Positions 19,865 through 30,930 of a stretch of 64,000 nucleotides of DNA are shown here, piece by piece. The stretch covers positions 186,001 to 250,000 of the forward strand of contig JAPWKH010000014.1 in NCBI GenBank assembly GCA_028283605.1, given 5' to 3'. The notes under the pieces are model-generated. The model had not been told where the DNA came from. It saw only the letters and a list, made by a program, of their open reading frames with translations, and did no database searches. Made by a program: the position numbers and the translations under genes. The number at the start of each line of letters is the position of its first letter. Position 1 is the first letter of the stretch. The stretch is from Arachidicoccus sp. GTDB taxonomy: Bacteria > Bacteroidota > Bacteroidia > Chitinophagales > Chitinophagaceae.

Positions 19865-21724
19865 TTATTGCGGTTTGCCGTGTAATTGAATGTCTTTATA
19901 AAAATTTTGAAGAATATAAAATGCCTTTTTCTTGTTGCCTTTATCATCATACAAACCTTTGCGATTCCAGCCTTCCTGATACAAAGGATTGTTGCGCTTG
20001 GGCGAACGAAAATCCGCCATTATCCAAGGCGACATGCCAACCCAATTATTAGGCATACGCCTCAACATATTAATTTGCTCTTTATAATACCATGCCTGAT
20101 ATTCTTCACTAAACCGTGTCAGCGAATCGGCATGAAAACCATACTTCGCGCCCGCGCCCGTTTCGCTGATGAATAAAGGCTTTTCGTAAGGCGTAGTCCA
20201 ATTTGTTGTTCTGCATTTATCCGGTGTTCCGCCATACCAGCCAAGATATTCGTTGAACGAAACCAAGTCTACATATTGTCCAAGCGGGTCGTCAATTTCA
20301 TTGATATTTTTTCCCGAATTATAATTCACTTCCAACGCGGCAGATACCATGCGCGTGCTATCCAAACTATGCGCATGATTAATTAATGAGTGCATAAAGT
20401 TTGTCCGCGCTTCACTCACGGGCGTTTCATTGCCAACAGACCAAACAATGACGCTTGCGCGATTGTGGTCGCGCGTAATCATTTCGTGTAACTGCGTTTC
20501 GGCTTTTTGATACACGTCTTTGCTGGAAAAATCTATCGTCCAATAGACGGGAATTTCCGACCAAACAAGCATGCCCAAAGAATCGGCAAGCCTTGTCATT
20601 GTTTCATCGTGCGGATAATGTGCAAGACGAACCATGTTGCAGTTCAATTCTTTTGCCTGATGCAACAAATATTCCGCATCTTCTTTGCTCCAAGCTCTGC
20701 GAACATCCTGCGGAATTTCTTCGTGAATAGCAATGCCGCGCAGGAAAACAGGTTTGCCGTTTAATAAGATTTGCTTGTTGTATGCTTCAATTGTTCGGAA
20801 ACCGATTTTGTCTTTCAGTGTATCAGTTTTGGTTGATATAATCACTTCATACAGTTTCGGATTTTCCGGAGACCAAAGTTTAATTTTCGGAAGCGTGAAA
20901 TTGATATTTGTTTTTTGCGCTGTTGTAATAAATTGCTTTTTAAAGTTCAGTTCTGGAATGGAAACCGTGATGCTCTCTGCATTTTCGGGAATTTTGTTTA
21001 AGGCTATCCAACCTTCGACTTCTGCATTTTTAGTTGAAGGAATGCTCCCCGGTTTTTCTTTTTTAAGATGAATAAAAAAATCCTGCACATAAGTTTGCGG
21101 CTCTTCAATCAACAATACGCTGCGAGTGATGCCGCCATAATTCCACCAATCTGTATTCAAAGTCGGCACGTCATCTTTATGCCGCACATTGTTTACGCGG
21201 ACGATGAGATGATTATTTTTTTCTTTCAGAATATTGTCCGGAATTTCAAAATCAAAAGGTGTGAAACCACCTTCATGCGCGCCTAACTTTTTTCCGTTGA
21301 GGTAAACATCGGCACGATAATTAACCGCGCCGAAATACAAAAACACTTTATCATTTTTTGCGCGCTTTTTATAATCAAAAGATTTTTTGTACCACACCGT
21401 TCCTTCGTAATAAACGAATTGCCTGTCTTGGTGATTCCAGTCGCCGGGAACGCTTAAACTATATTTATCGTTATATCCAAATTCTACAAGGTCGGTCTTG
21501 TTTTTAGGTTCATCAGAGTTCCAATATGCCGCAGGATTATTTTCAGATAATTCTTTATAACGATAATCATAAAATCCCGTTTCATAAGGGTCTATAATGT
21601 ATTGCCATTTGCCGTCAAGGCTTGTGGCGCGGCGGTTCGGAACATCCGTGAGCAACGGCGCTTGTGCAAAAGAAACGCCGCAATACAACAATAATAAAAT
21701 GATTATTCCTGTTTTTTTATTCAT
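19865..21724 (-). CDS. Glycoside hydrolase family 2 (beta-glucuronidase/beta-galactosidase type)
   Basis: GH2 sugar-binding, immunoglobulin-like and TIM domains; VWSVGNETPVSEA and FISETGAGAKYGFH active-site motifs; start set at MNKKTG. Confidence 0.88.
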   Translation of the reverse strand: MNKKTGIIILLLLYCGVSFAQAPLLTDVPNRRATSLDGKWQYIIDPYETGFYDYRYKELSENNPAAYWNSDEPKNKTDLVEFGYNDKYSLSVPGDWNHQDRQFVYYEGTVWYKKSFDYKKRAKNDKVFLYFGAVNYRADVYLNGKKLGAHEGGFTPFDFEIPDNILKEKNNHLIVRVNNVRHKDDVPTLNTDWWNYGGITRSVLLIEEPQTYVQDFFIHLKKEKPGSIPSTKNAEVEGWIALNKIPENAESITVSIPELNFKKQFITTAQKTNINFTLPKIKLWSPENPKLYEVIISTKTDTLKDKIGFRTIEAYNKQILLNGKPVFLRGIAIHEEIPQDVRRAWSKEDAEYLLHQAKELNCNMVRLAHYPHDETMTRLADSLGMLVWSEIPVYWTIDFSSKDVYQKAETQLHEMITRDHNRASVIVWSVGNETPVSEARTNFMHSLINHAHSLDSTRMVSAALEVNYNSGKNINEIDDPLGQYVDLVSFNEYLGWYGGTPDKCRTTNWTTPYEKPLFISETGAGAKYGFHADSLTRFSEEYQAWYYKEQINMLRRMPNNWVGMSPWIMADFRSPKRNNPLYQEGWNRKGLYDDKGNKKKAFYILQNFYKDIQLHGKPQ

Positions 21725-21816
21725 TTTAGTATCCATTTATAAATGGCAAGCAATCGTCGCTGCATGAAGCGTCCTCGCTTCACACAAATATTCTATCGGC
21801 TCTTGTCGATTATCTT

Positions 21817-23360
21817 TTATTTCAAGCTCAGCAAAACAATGCTGTGCTTAGGCAACGTAACATTCAGTTGATTGCCTTGTTTTTTCGATACAACGAATGA
21901 TTTAGTTATTACTTTATTTTTATCGGTAAAATCGTTGATATCGGCTAATTTATCGGAAGAAAGAATTTGCCCTTTGATGGAATTATAACTTTTGCCGTCA
22001 ATATTTGTGCTTACGGTTATATCATGCGTTGCATCTAAATTTACAAATGTGATATTGATAGTTCCTGTTGAATCGAGCGAAGCTGAAGCATTTATGGCGG
22101 CAATGCTGTCATTACCTGATTTATATTCAGGCGCGGAAAATTGTAACGGAATCAGCTTTGCATCCTGATGAACTTTGTACAAATCAAACACATAATAAGT
22201 AGGCGTGAGCAACATCGCATTGCCTTTTGTGAGAATCAAAGATTGCAATACATTCACGGTTTGCGCAAGGTTTGCCATCCGTACCCTGTCCGCATGATTG
22301 TTGAAAATGTTCAATGTCGTTGCAGCAATCAACGCATCGCGCAGACTGTTTTGCTGATACAGAAAAGACGGATTTGTTCCGGGTTCAGGGTCTGTCCACA
22401 CGCCCCATTCATCAACAACCAAGGCGACTTTCTTCTGGGGGTCGTACTTATCCATGATAGCGGAATGTTTTGTAATCAATTCTTCCATCTTCAAACAATT
22501 TTTCATGGTATTGAAATATTCCTTTTCATCAAACGCAGTGGCAGAGCCTTTCTTGCTCCAATTGCCTGTCGGTATGGTGTAATAATGCAAACTTAGCCCC
22601 CACATCATGTTGTGCGGAATTTCTCTCATCAGCACATCTGTCCAATGATAATCATCGGCATTGGGCCGCTTGCAATTCTTTTCAGCGGCGCGTTTTTATA
22701 GTTCTTGGTAAATGTTGCATAGCGACGAAACAAATCGGCATAATATTCGGGTGTCATATTGCCGCCGCAACCCCAGCTTTCATTGCCGACACCGAAAAAC
22801 TGTCCATTCCAGGGTTCGGTTCTTCCATTCTTTTTTCTCAATTCCGTCATCGGGCTGATGCCGTCGAAATTCAGGTATTCCACCCATTGCGACATTTCCT
22901 GCACCGTGCCGCTGCCTAAATTTCCCGTGATGTATGGCTGCGTATTCAACAAGCTGCATAGCTCCAGAAATTCATGCGTGCCAAAGCTGTTATCTTCCGT
23001 AACGCCACCCCAATTGGTATTGACCATTTTCGGTCTTTTGGATGGTTCGCCAACGCCGTCCTGCCAATGATATTCATCTGCAAAACAGCCGCCGGGCCAA
23101 CGCAGATTCGGAATCTTAATTTCGCGCAGCGCATCTACAACATCCAAACGAATACGGTCTTGTTTTTTCACGGTAACAGCACTATCCGTCCACAAACCAT
23201 CATAAATACCACGTCCGAGATGCTCGGAAAACATTCCGTAAATGTTACGATTGATGATAGTTTTTGCGCCATCAATATTTGCAGAAATTGTTGCTGTTTC
23301 CTGTGAATAGCTAAGAACAATTATTGAACAAAATGTAAATGCAAAAAGGATTTTTTTCAT
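21817..23360 (-). pseudogene. Glycoside hydrolase family 51 alpha-L-arabinofuranosidase, split by a frameshift
   Basis: N-part 22629-23360 carries [15 protein letters not shown] (acid/base Glu); C-part 21817-22635 carries [10 protein letters not shown] (nucleophile Glu). Junction AGCGGCCCAATGCC reads [12 protein letters not shown] in one frame and [16 protein letters not shown] in the other. Confidence 0.88.
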
Positions 23361-23393
23361 GACCGATTTTTAGAAAGACGAGGAACAGATTTA

Positions 23394-24389
23394 CTACTTA
23401 TCAAAGACATCAAGATTCCACGTATCAAGCCAATCAATGTGGACATCATCGCCGGAAATTTCTATCGGAAGAAACTGATACCTGCTGTCTTCAAGGTTTT
23501 GCGGATTCCATTTATCGCCTACATAAATGAACTTATTTTCTTTGTGCGGAAGCGGAAGTATGAATGCGGGCTGACCACCGAAAGTTGTTTTATTGTCCTT
23601 GCCACGCATCGGATTACCGATAGCTTTCCATTCGCCGTACAAGCTATCCGCAACGCGCGATACGGCTTCGTTCGGCGCCCAGCCTGTACAAGCGCTTGTG
23701 ATAAGATAATATTTTTTGTTGTATTTAAAAACAGCCGGCGCCTCGCGGTGTGCGGAAAACAGCAGCGAATCTTTTGTAGTTACGTTTAGATAATCATCGG
23801 TCAGTTTTACAATGCGCATATCATAATTTTCTCTGGACGAATAAATTTCATAGGCGCTCCCGTCTTCGTCCACATACACCGTCATATCTCTTGACATATT
23901 GCCGTTTGGACGAAAACTATTTACAAATTTGTAAGGTCCTGTGATGCGATCGCTCACGGCAACACCCACTTTTGCCGCGCCATAGCCTTTGCCTCTCACT
24001 TCCACATGAAACCACATAACGAACTTTTTAGTCTTTTTATTAAAAACCACTTTTGGACGTTCCATAATGCCGCCCCAGGCAATATCGCTCGTGGTATCAT
24101 CGGAATGCGCCAGCGCAAGCCCTTCGGGCTTCCAGTTATACAGGTCTTTGGAAGAATACACATTCACGCCCAATGACTGATACGCATTTCTTTTCTCGCC
24201 AAACCAATAATATGTTTTGTTGTAATGCATTATGTTTCCGCCATGCGCATTGATGGTGTCGCCGTTGGTATCGAGCCAAACGTTACCGACTTCAAAAGAT
24301 GATAATTTCTTTGTTGTATGATTTTGGGCTGATAACTTATTCGTAATAATGATTATTACAGAAAGCAGAATAGAACCAATGTGTTTCAT
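23394..24389 (-). CDS. Glycoside hydrolase family 43, exo-beta-1,3-galactanase-like
   Basis: INAHGGNIMHYNKTYYWFGEKRNAYQSLGVNVYSSKDLYNWKPEG, MERPKVVFNKKTKKFVMWFHVE, RPNGNMSRDMTVYVDEDGSAYEI, AHREAPAVFKYNKKYYLITS. Confidence 0.82.
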   Translation of the reverse strand: MKHIGSILLSVIIIITNKLSAQNHTTKKLSSFEVGNVWLDTNGDTINAHGGNIMHYNKTYYWFGEKRNAYQSLGVNVYSSKDLYNWKPEGLALAHSDDTTSDIAWGGIMERPKVVFNKKTKKFVMWFHVEVRGKGYGAAKVGVAVSDRITGPYKFVNSFRPNGNMSRDMTVYVDEDGSAYEIYSSRENYDMRIVKLTDDYLNVTTKDSLLFSAHREAPAVFKYNKKYYLITSACTGWAPNEAVSRVADSLYGEWKAIGNPMRGKDNKTTFGGQPAFILPLPHKENKFIYVGDKWNPQNLEDSRYQFLPIEISGDDVHIDWLDTWNLDVFDK

Positions 24390-24476
24390 ATATAAAATTT
24401 TATAAAAAATGTTCCATTATAATTAAATGCAGTAATAAAAAATCCTCAAAACAGCCTACTAAGAGATAAATAAGAC

Positions 24477-25310
24477 TTATTCTTTTTGATAAACTCTGAC
24501 ATAATCTATTTCATATCGCTTTGGAAATTCAGTGCTTTCGGGAGTTCCGCCATTGTCACCGCCAATTGCAAGATTCAGCAAAATATAATGCGGTTGCATA
24601 AATGGATTACTTCCGTCTGGATTATACAAACTTTCCAACGGTGTTTCGTTCATTAAAAAATCATCTACATACAATTTAATTTCTTTCTTATCCCAATCCA
24701 TTCGCCAGATATGAAATTTGCTGCTCCAGTCTTTTGTATTGAATGAGCTGATTAGTTTTTTCTTGCTGTACCATTTGGCAACGGAAGGCTTATTTGTTCC
24801 GCACGCAATGTTTGCCAAAAGATGCTGACGGTAATATTCCATAATATCAATTTCTCCGTTCGAGGGCCATGGTTTGCTTACGCCGAGCGTCCAAAACGCG
24901 GGCCACAACCCGCCTGAAGTATCGAACCTTGCGCGCATTACAAACCTGCCGTATTGCCAGCTTTTATGTCCGCGCGTATTGAGGCTCGCAGATGTATAAT
25001 TTATCCATTCGCTACTGGTTTTCCAATTGTTGCTTCCTTCTTTGTAAGAAGGGTTTTTCAGATGCACACGCTTCGCCTCTATTATCAATTTACCGTTTTC
25101 GCACCTTGCATTTTGCGGCTGATACCATTGATTTTCATGATTGCGTACAAATCCTTTTTCAAAGCCCCATACCGAAGAATCGGGCGCACCGTCTTTGTTG
25201 AATTCATCAGCCCATACAAGCTTATATCCACCATGATTAACGCGATTAAAAGAATAAATAATGATGGTAAACAATAAGGCAAAAAATAAAATAATATTTC
25301 TGTTTAACAT
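24477..25310 (-). CDS. Glycoside hydrolase family 16
   Basis: GH16 catalytic motif GEIDIMEYY, WPAFWTLG, LNLAIGGDNGG. Confidence 0.93.
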   Translation of the reverse strand: MLNRNIILFFALLFTIIIYSFNRVNHGGYKLVWADEFNKDGAPDSSVWGFEKGFVRNHENQWYQPQNARCENGKLIIEAKRVHLKNPSYKEGSNNWKTSSEWINYTSASLNTRGHKSWQYGRFVMRARFDTSGGLWPAFWTLGVSKPWPSNGEIDIMEYYRQHLLANIACGTNKPSVAKWYSKKKLISSFNTKDWSSKFHIWRMDWDKKEIKLYVDDFLMNETPLESLYNPDGSNPFMQPHYILLNLAIGGDNGGTPESTEFPKRYEIDYVRVYQKE

Positions 25311-25412
25311 TATTCAAAATTAAAATTACCTTACTTATTAGCCTTCCTGTATTTTACTAATTATACCCATGATTTTACCTGGAAGAAATTTAATTTGCTT
25401 TAATTAAACATC

Positions 25413-27434
25413 TTAATTAGTCGCTCCTGTTCCGGCCTTCATGGACCATCCGGGATTCTGATAAATGGTCGATGTTGAAAGCTCGCCGTTTTGCGATGTT
25501 ATAGTAAAGTGTTCAGCAGCGATAGGATTTAGATAATGTGCCATTGTCCATTTCACTCCGCTGTAGCCTGTTGAATTTCCGAGTATTTCATAAGGCCTTA
25601 AATAAAGACTAAGTGCCGGGTCAGACACCACAGCATTGGAATTTTGAGCGCCATAAACGAGTTCAGAACTTGTGTACCAGTTTTTCATTGGCCCCCATAG
25701 TTTGAATCCTTCAATATGGGCTGGAGTTGTAATTAATTGATCTAAAGACCGCCAACGTTTTAAATCCATGAATCGCAGCCCTTCAGCCATTAATTCATCC
25801 CGGCGCTCCCTACGTATGTTGTACAATGTAGGGCTTACTAAAGAACCTGCCGAATATGCGCCCCAATCGCCGGTTTCCTTGGACATAACGGTAGCAGCGA
25901 CTGTTTTATCAATATCGGTACTAACTTTTGCCCTTGATCTTATTTGAGTCCAATAATTTCTCGCGTCTGCGTCTAAAGTGCCATTTTTTTCATACTCGGC
26001 TTCTATATAGTTCAGGTAAGCTTCCGTCGCTCTGAAAATAATGCAGCCTGTATATCCATTTCCATTTGAAGCATGGACGCCATCATAATTAAGCCCTTTC
26101 CTGATCGCGTAACCGGTAGTGTATTTCGATTCGGCGCTCGATACCCATATTTCGGGAATAGGTTCAATTACCGTTGCATGATCCGCTGTTGTATTTAATA
26201 AAACATTGACTTGTCCCGGCTGCTTTAAGAATAATTGCAGCCTGTCATCCCTGTCGGCTCTTACCGATGGGATGGAGTCATCTCCTTCATATCCGCTGCC
26301 GGATGCATAAATCGGCAATCCGTTAGCCATCAAAAAACTTTCTACCATGCTCCGTGTAGTTCCCACGCCATCGTTTCCCAATTCTTCATACACCTGAACA
26401 TTATGAGTGATGCCAAGCGCTTTGCTGTATTGTTGCCAAAGCAGCACTTCGCTGTAACCCGACATATCTACGGCGCCAAACATGCTGAAATATGGATTTT
26501 CGTTGTTGGGAGATTGTATGATGCCCGTATTTTGCACCAACGGTACCGCATCGGCTACCAGTTTTGCAGATGACATTGCCTCTCCAAGAAAATATTGAAT
26601 TTCATTATCAATACTGCCAGACTGAAATTGATAGTTCGCATTGTAATCTTTGCCCGCTCCGGGCCAGTTAGGCCCATTAGGCACAAAAGCCGTTCCCTTA
26701 AAATATTTCAGCCAGGTTCCTTCATATAAAGCAACGCGGGATTTAATCAATTCGGCACAGGCTTTAGATATTCTGTTTTTATTCCCGTCGGGCGCTACAT
26801 CTTTTAGTAACATAATGGCAGAGTCTAGATCCGAAAGTATAAAACGGGCTACTTCCGTACTTGGCTGCCGTTTACTTTCTTCAGTCAGAATATCCTTATT
26901 ATCGGTTAAAGTAGTCCTTACAATCGGAAAATCGCCCAATGCCTGTAACTTTTTAAAATATTCATAAGCGCGCAAAAAATAGATTTCGCCGATATAATGT
27001 TTAATATTATCTGCATCGCCGGTAATTTGCCCGGCTGCCCATCTAGGCAAAACGGTTTCCAGAAAATAATTTATGTTGTAGATATTACTAAAACTCCAAT
27101 CGCCTCCGGTAGCGCCTACTAGCCATAAACCGGGCGCATATTTATTATCCATGCTCATTCCGGACATATTATCTGTATTTGCATCGATACCAAAAGTGCC
27201 GAATGAGTAATTACTTATTGCCGGCAATATATTATTAGAATTACCGGGATCACTAGGATCCTGATATTGTCGGATTGCATAAGCCGCTAGCTGGGACTCA
27301 TCATTGAGGTAATCCTGTGGCGTTATGTTCGACAATGGAGCCTTATCAAGGAACTTTTTGCAGGATGATATTGCGACTAAAGTAATCGTCATAACCGGTA
27401 ACAATAAGCTGGTTATTTTATTAAAACATTTCAT
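25413..27434 (-). CDS. susD-like: SusD/RagB-family nutrient-binding lipoprotein
   Basis: Lipoprotein signal (SSCKKFLDKAPLSNITPQDYL), RRERRDELMAEGLRFMDLKRW; start set at MKCFNK. Confidence 0.94.
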   Translation of the reverse strand: MKCFNKITSLLLPVMTITLVAISSCKKFLDKAPLSNITPQDYLNDESQLAAYAIRQYQDPSDPGNSNNILPAISNYSFGTFGIDANTDNMSGMSMDNKYAPGLWLVGATGGDWSFSNIYNINYFLETVLPRWAAGQITGDADNIKHYIGEIYFLRAYEYFKKLQALGDFPIVRTTLTDNKDILTEESKRQPSTEVARFILSDLDSAIMLLKDVAPDGNKNRISKACAELIKSRVALYEGTWLKYFKGTAFVPNGPNWPGAGKDYNANYQFQSGSIDNEIQYFLGEAMSSAKLVADAVPLVQNTGIIQSPNNENPYFSMFGAVDMSGYSEVLLWQQYSKALGITHNVQVYEELGNDGVGTTRSMVESFLMANGLPIYASGSGYEGDDSIPSVRADRDDRLQLFLKQPGQVNVLLNTTADHATVIEPIPEIWVSSAESKYTTGYAIRKGLNYDGVHASNGNGYTGCIIFRATEAYLNYIEAEYEKNGTLDADARNYWTQIRSRAKVSTDIDKTVAATVMSKETGDWGAYSAGSLVSPTLYNIRRERRDELMAEGLRFMDLKRWRSLDQLITTPAHIEGFKLWGPMKNWYTSSELVYGAQNSNAVVSDPALSLYLRPYEILGNSTGYSGVKWTMAHYLNPIAAEHFTITSQNGELSTSTIYQNPGWSMKAGTGATN

Positions 27435-27453
27435 CTGTTTAGTTTTTATTTTT

Positions 27454-30400
27454 TTAGAATGTAACACTTAAACCTCCGGAAAATACTTTTTGTAACGGAT
27501 AAACATCTCCACCGGAGCCTCCGTCAACAGTTTCCGGGTCGAACATTTTTGCCATTTTTGTTCCTGTCCATAAATTTTCCCCAGATATATAAAAACGAAC
27601 GCTTTCTATGCTCCATTTTTTTACCAATGAAACCGGCAAAGTGTAACCGATCTGCAGGTTTTTCAAACGTATATAAGCGGCATTTTGTAAATAGCGGGTT
27701 TGTACTTGCTCATTTTTATTATCAAACAATGGGCGTGGGTAATAAGCGTTCAGGTTTTCGCCAAGCGGATCATCGGGATCATTACGAAAATAGTTTTCAT
27801 GCTGTACAAATCCGTCTGCCCACCATTGGCCGGATCCCGTTACTCCCCAGAAAAAAGGACTTCCCTGCCAGTAATCTCTTTTCATTACGCCCTGCAAAAA
27901 CATATTGATGTCAAAGCCCTTCCAGCTCGCATTTGCTGTAAATCCAAACATATACCGGGGGGTATTATTACCTATTACGTGCATATCGCCAGGATTTTTT
28001 ACTGTGCCGTCGCCGGTGTTTAATTTCCCGTCTTTATTGTAATCTTTATACATTATATCGCCGGCTGCCCATTTCGAACCCAGAGAATTTTGTCCGCCAT
28101 CCAAAGTAGCCAAATGCGTGTCCATTTCTGCCTGTGTCTTGGCAATCCCGATTGTAGTGTAGCCCCATATCTCGCCCAACTTGCGACCTTGCAAATAAGT
28201 AGTCAGGAATTCGTCGGGGTTTGGATATTTTGTAACGATCGTTTGATTATCTGAAAGCTGAAGACCAAAATTGTAACTAAGCCCGTTCTTCAAGTGATCT
28301 CCCCATGCAATTTGAGCTTCAAAACCATAAGTTTTTAAATTTGTATTGTTTGTCTGAGGGACGGCGGTTCCAAGTATGGCAGGTAATTTTGGTGCAGGCC
28401 CTACCATGTTCAGCGTTTTTCTGATAAAGTAATCAAAAGAACCTGTAAGCCGATTATTGAACATTCCTATATCTAATCCTAAATTGGAACTTTTAATACT
28501 CTCCCAGGTAAGGGTAGAACTTACAAGCCCCGGAGCATTTGCTGTATTCGGTCTGGCACCATTTACAAGCCAGCTTCCGTTTGCTGTTCCGACCGGCATG
28601 GTAACATAAGTGGGGTACCAATCATTGGTATTCTCATTTCCCAATTTGCCATAAGAGGCCCTGATCTTAAAAGTGTTTAAAATATTTTCATATTTTTTCC
28701 AAAAATATTCTTTAGCTACATTCCATCCTACAGAAAAGGATGGAGACAAAATCCATCTGTCATTTGAGCGGAAACGGGAGGAACCGTCATAGCGAATATC
28801 GCCTTCAAACAGATATTTTCCCATATAGTCATAATTTAGGCGGCCAAAAAAACCGGCAGTTGCCCATGCCTGATATTGTCCTGTAACAGCAGGGGAGATT
28901 GCTACCCCATTGGGATCTGTTCCGGATGTCGTATTTATCGTCGAAATTGCGGGCACAATGATTCCATCACGTTGAGCGCTTACATCCCTGTATTTAGTTG
29001 ACTCGGATTGGAAGCCTCCCATAATTTTAAAATTATGTTTGTCATTAAAACTCTTGTTATATTCCGAATAAAAATTAGTATTAAAATAATCTTCTTTATA
29101 CCCATATTCATACACATTTGAACTGGTAGAATAGAGATAAGGCACACTATTTACATCATGATTATATAATTGTTGAGAATCCCAATGATGGAAAATTATT
29201 TGCGAACGATAATCGCCTATGGCATATATTTTCCATCCTTTCAAAGGCTCAATCGTTAATTGCAATTGCTGATAGTCCCAATCGGTTTGTGTGTTATCCT
29301 TACCGCCTTGGGCCATAGCTAAGGCTGGAGAAGGCGAGCTGTATAAAAAACCGTTAGGATCGTAAAGCGGTAAAGTTGGCCAACCCTGTCTTGCCAAATC
29401 TTGATAGAAAGTCGTCGTCAGGGCAGAAGGCCTTTGGTAACTCTCGTGCAGGTATCGGTTGCTGTAACTTGCAGAAACGTAATCGCTGATCTTTGTATTG
29501 ATTTTTGCTGTAACGCCGTACCGGTCATAAAAATCCTGATTGAACTGCATCAACCCTTTCTTGCCCATGTAATTGCCGGAAACATAATATGTAGTATTTT
29601 GATTTCCGCCGCTAACGCTGATATTATGCTCTTGCGAAAAAGACTGGTCTCGGTACATGGCCTTATACCAATTTACATTGGCATTTCCCGTTGCATAACC
29701 ATCGCCCCAGTGTGAAGGATTGTTGGGGTCAGGTATAATACTCGTCGTTATTTTACCTGACTGATAATCCTGTATCCGCTGAAGCTGGTCCGCTCCAAAA
29801 AAAGCAGAACTTCCGCCGTTTACATTCGCGGCATTAATGTAAAGCGCCCAAGTGTAAGAATCCATTTGTTGCGGCAACAACACAGGACGGGAAGAATTAA
29901 AATTATCGTTATAATTTACTCTGATCTTTCCCACGCTTCCTTTTTTTGTGGTAATAAGTATCACACCGAATGCAGCGCGGCTGCCGTAAATAGCCGAAGC
30001 GCTCGCATCCTTCAGCACCGAAATACTTTCAACATCTTGCGGATTAATTGCAGTAATGGAGGCCTCCATTCCATCAATAAGAACTAAGGGGGCTGAGGAA
30101 GAAGTCCCTATTGTACCCGTTCCCCGAATATTTATAGTAGGAGAGGATTCAAGTGAACCATTGTTTTGCGAAATATTTAAACCAGGTGCCACCCCTTCCA
30201 GTGCTTGCGCCATATTTTGAACAGGGCGATTGGCGAGTTGTTTCATATCCACAGTACTAATGGCCCCTGTTACGTTAACTTTTTTCTGACTACCGTAGCC
30301 GACTACAACTATATCGTTTAAGGAGGGAAGATCGCTTTCGTTCAGTGATATATCTATGATTGCCTTTTCCCCTACGGTAATTTCCCGTATATGATATCCG

Positions 30401-30690
30401 ATAGCAGAGAATCGTAGCGTGTTTATCGGTGCTGCTTGAATTTCATAATTTCCGGCACTGTCGGTTACAGTACCAACATTTTGTCCGCTGATCGTTACGC
30501 TTACACCGGGAAGGGCTATACTTTTTGAATTAGTAACAGTGCCTTTTACCAGATGCCGATTTTGAGCAAATGTCATGGCAGGAAGCAGCACAAGTGCAAA
30601 GAACATCCATGCACATACGACTTTTCGGGGCAAAGCTATAAACTGCTGCCTGTAAAAGAAGTGAAAAAGTGAAAATGTAATTTTAATCAT
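27454..30690 (-). CDS. susC-like: SusC/RagA-family TonB-linked outer membrane protein
   Basis: Carboxypeptidase-regulatory-like domain, plug VVVGYGSQKKVNVTGAISTVD, LEGVAPGLNISQ, C-terminal barrel. Confidence 0.95.
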   Translation of the reverse strand: MIKITFSLFHFFYRQQFIALPRKVVCAWMFFALVLLPAMTFAQNRHLVKGTVTNSKSIALPGVSVTISGQNVGTVTDSAGNYEIQAAPINTLRFSAIGYHIREITVGEKAIIDISLNESDLPSLNDIVVVGYGSQKKVNVTGAISTVDMKQLANRPVQNMAQALEGVAPGLNISQNNGSLESSPTINIRGTGTIGTSSSAPLVLIDGMEASITAINPQDVESISVLKDASASAIYGSRAAFGVILITTKKGSVGKIRVNYNDNFNSSRPVLLPQQMDSYTWALYINAANVNGGSSAFFGADQLQRIQDYQSGKITTSIIPDPNNPSHWGDGYATGNANVNWYKAMYRDQSFSQEHNISVSGGNQNTTYYVSGNYMGKKGLMQFNQDFYDRYGVTAKINTKISDYVSASYSNRYLHESYQRPSALTTTFYQDLARQGWPTLPLYDPNGFLYSSPSPALAMAQGGKDNTQTDWDYQQLQLTIEPLKGWKIYAIGDYRSQIIFHHWDSQQLYNHDVNSVPYLYSTSSNVYEYGYKEDYFNTNFYSEYNKSFNDKHNFKIMGGFQSESTKYRDVSAQRDGIIVPAISTINTTSGTDPNGVAISPAVTGQYQAWATAGFFGRLNYDYMGKYLFEGDIRYDGSSRFRSNDRWILSPSFSVGWNVAKEYFWKKYENILNTFKIRASYGKLGNENTNDWYPTYVTMPVGTANGSWLVNGARPNTANAPGLVSSTLTWESIKSSNLGLDIGMFNNRLTGSFDYFIRKTLNMVGPAPKLPAILGTAVPQTNNTNLKTYGFEAQIAWGDHLKNGLSYNFGLQLSDNQTIVTKYPNPDEFLTTYLQGRKLGEIWGYTTIGIAKTQAEMDTHLATLDGGQNSLGSKWAAGDIMYKDYNKDGKLNTGDGTVKNPGDMHVIGNNTPRYMFGFTANASWKGFDINMFLQGVMKRDYWQGSPFFWGVTGSGQWWADGFVQHENYFRNDPDDPLGENLNAYYPRPLFDNKNEQVQTRYLQNAAYIRLKNLQIGYTLPVSLVKKWSIESVRFYISGENLWTGTKMAKMFDPETVDGGSGGDVYPLQKVFSGGLSVTF

Positions 30691-30815
30691 ATAACAGGTT
30701 TAAAAATCATTAATAATATTGTAAACAATCAGTTTTTCGGATGATGCGCACTGCCGTTGTTTTTTTTCATTTGAAGCATAAAATGTTTTTATTTGTTTTA
30801 AATTTTTTGAATCAT

Positions 30816-30829
30816 TACTAACGTTAGTA
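30816..30829. promoter_or_regulatory. 14-bp perfect palindrome TACTAACGTTAGTA upstream of susC (candidate operator)
   Basis: Sequence equals its own reverse complement; about 125 bp upstream of the susC start. Confidence 0.4.
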
Positions 30830-30930
30830 CAAAATAACACATTCCCGATAGCCTGAATCGGGGTAAAAACGGTAAAAAAGGAGGTAATTTTTAGGATTTA
30901 TTAAGAATAAAGGGGGAAATGTTAATTATA

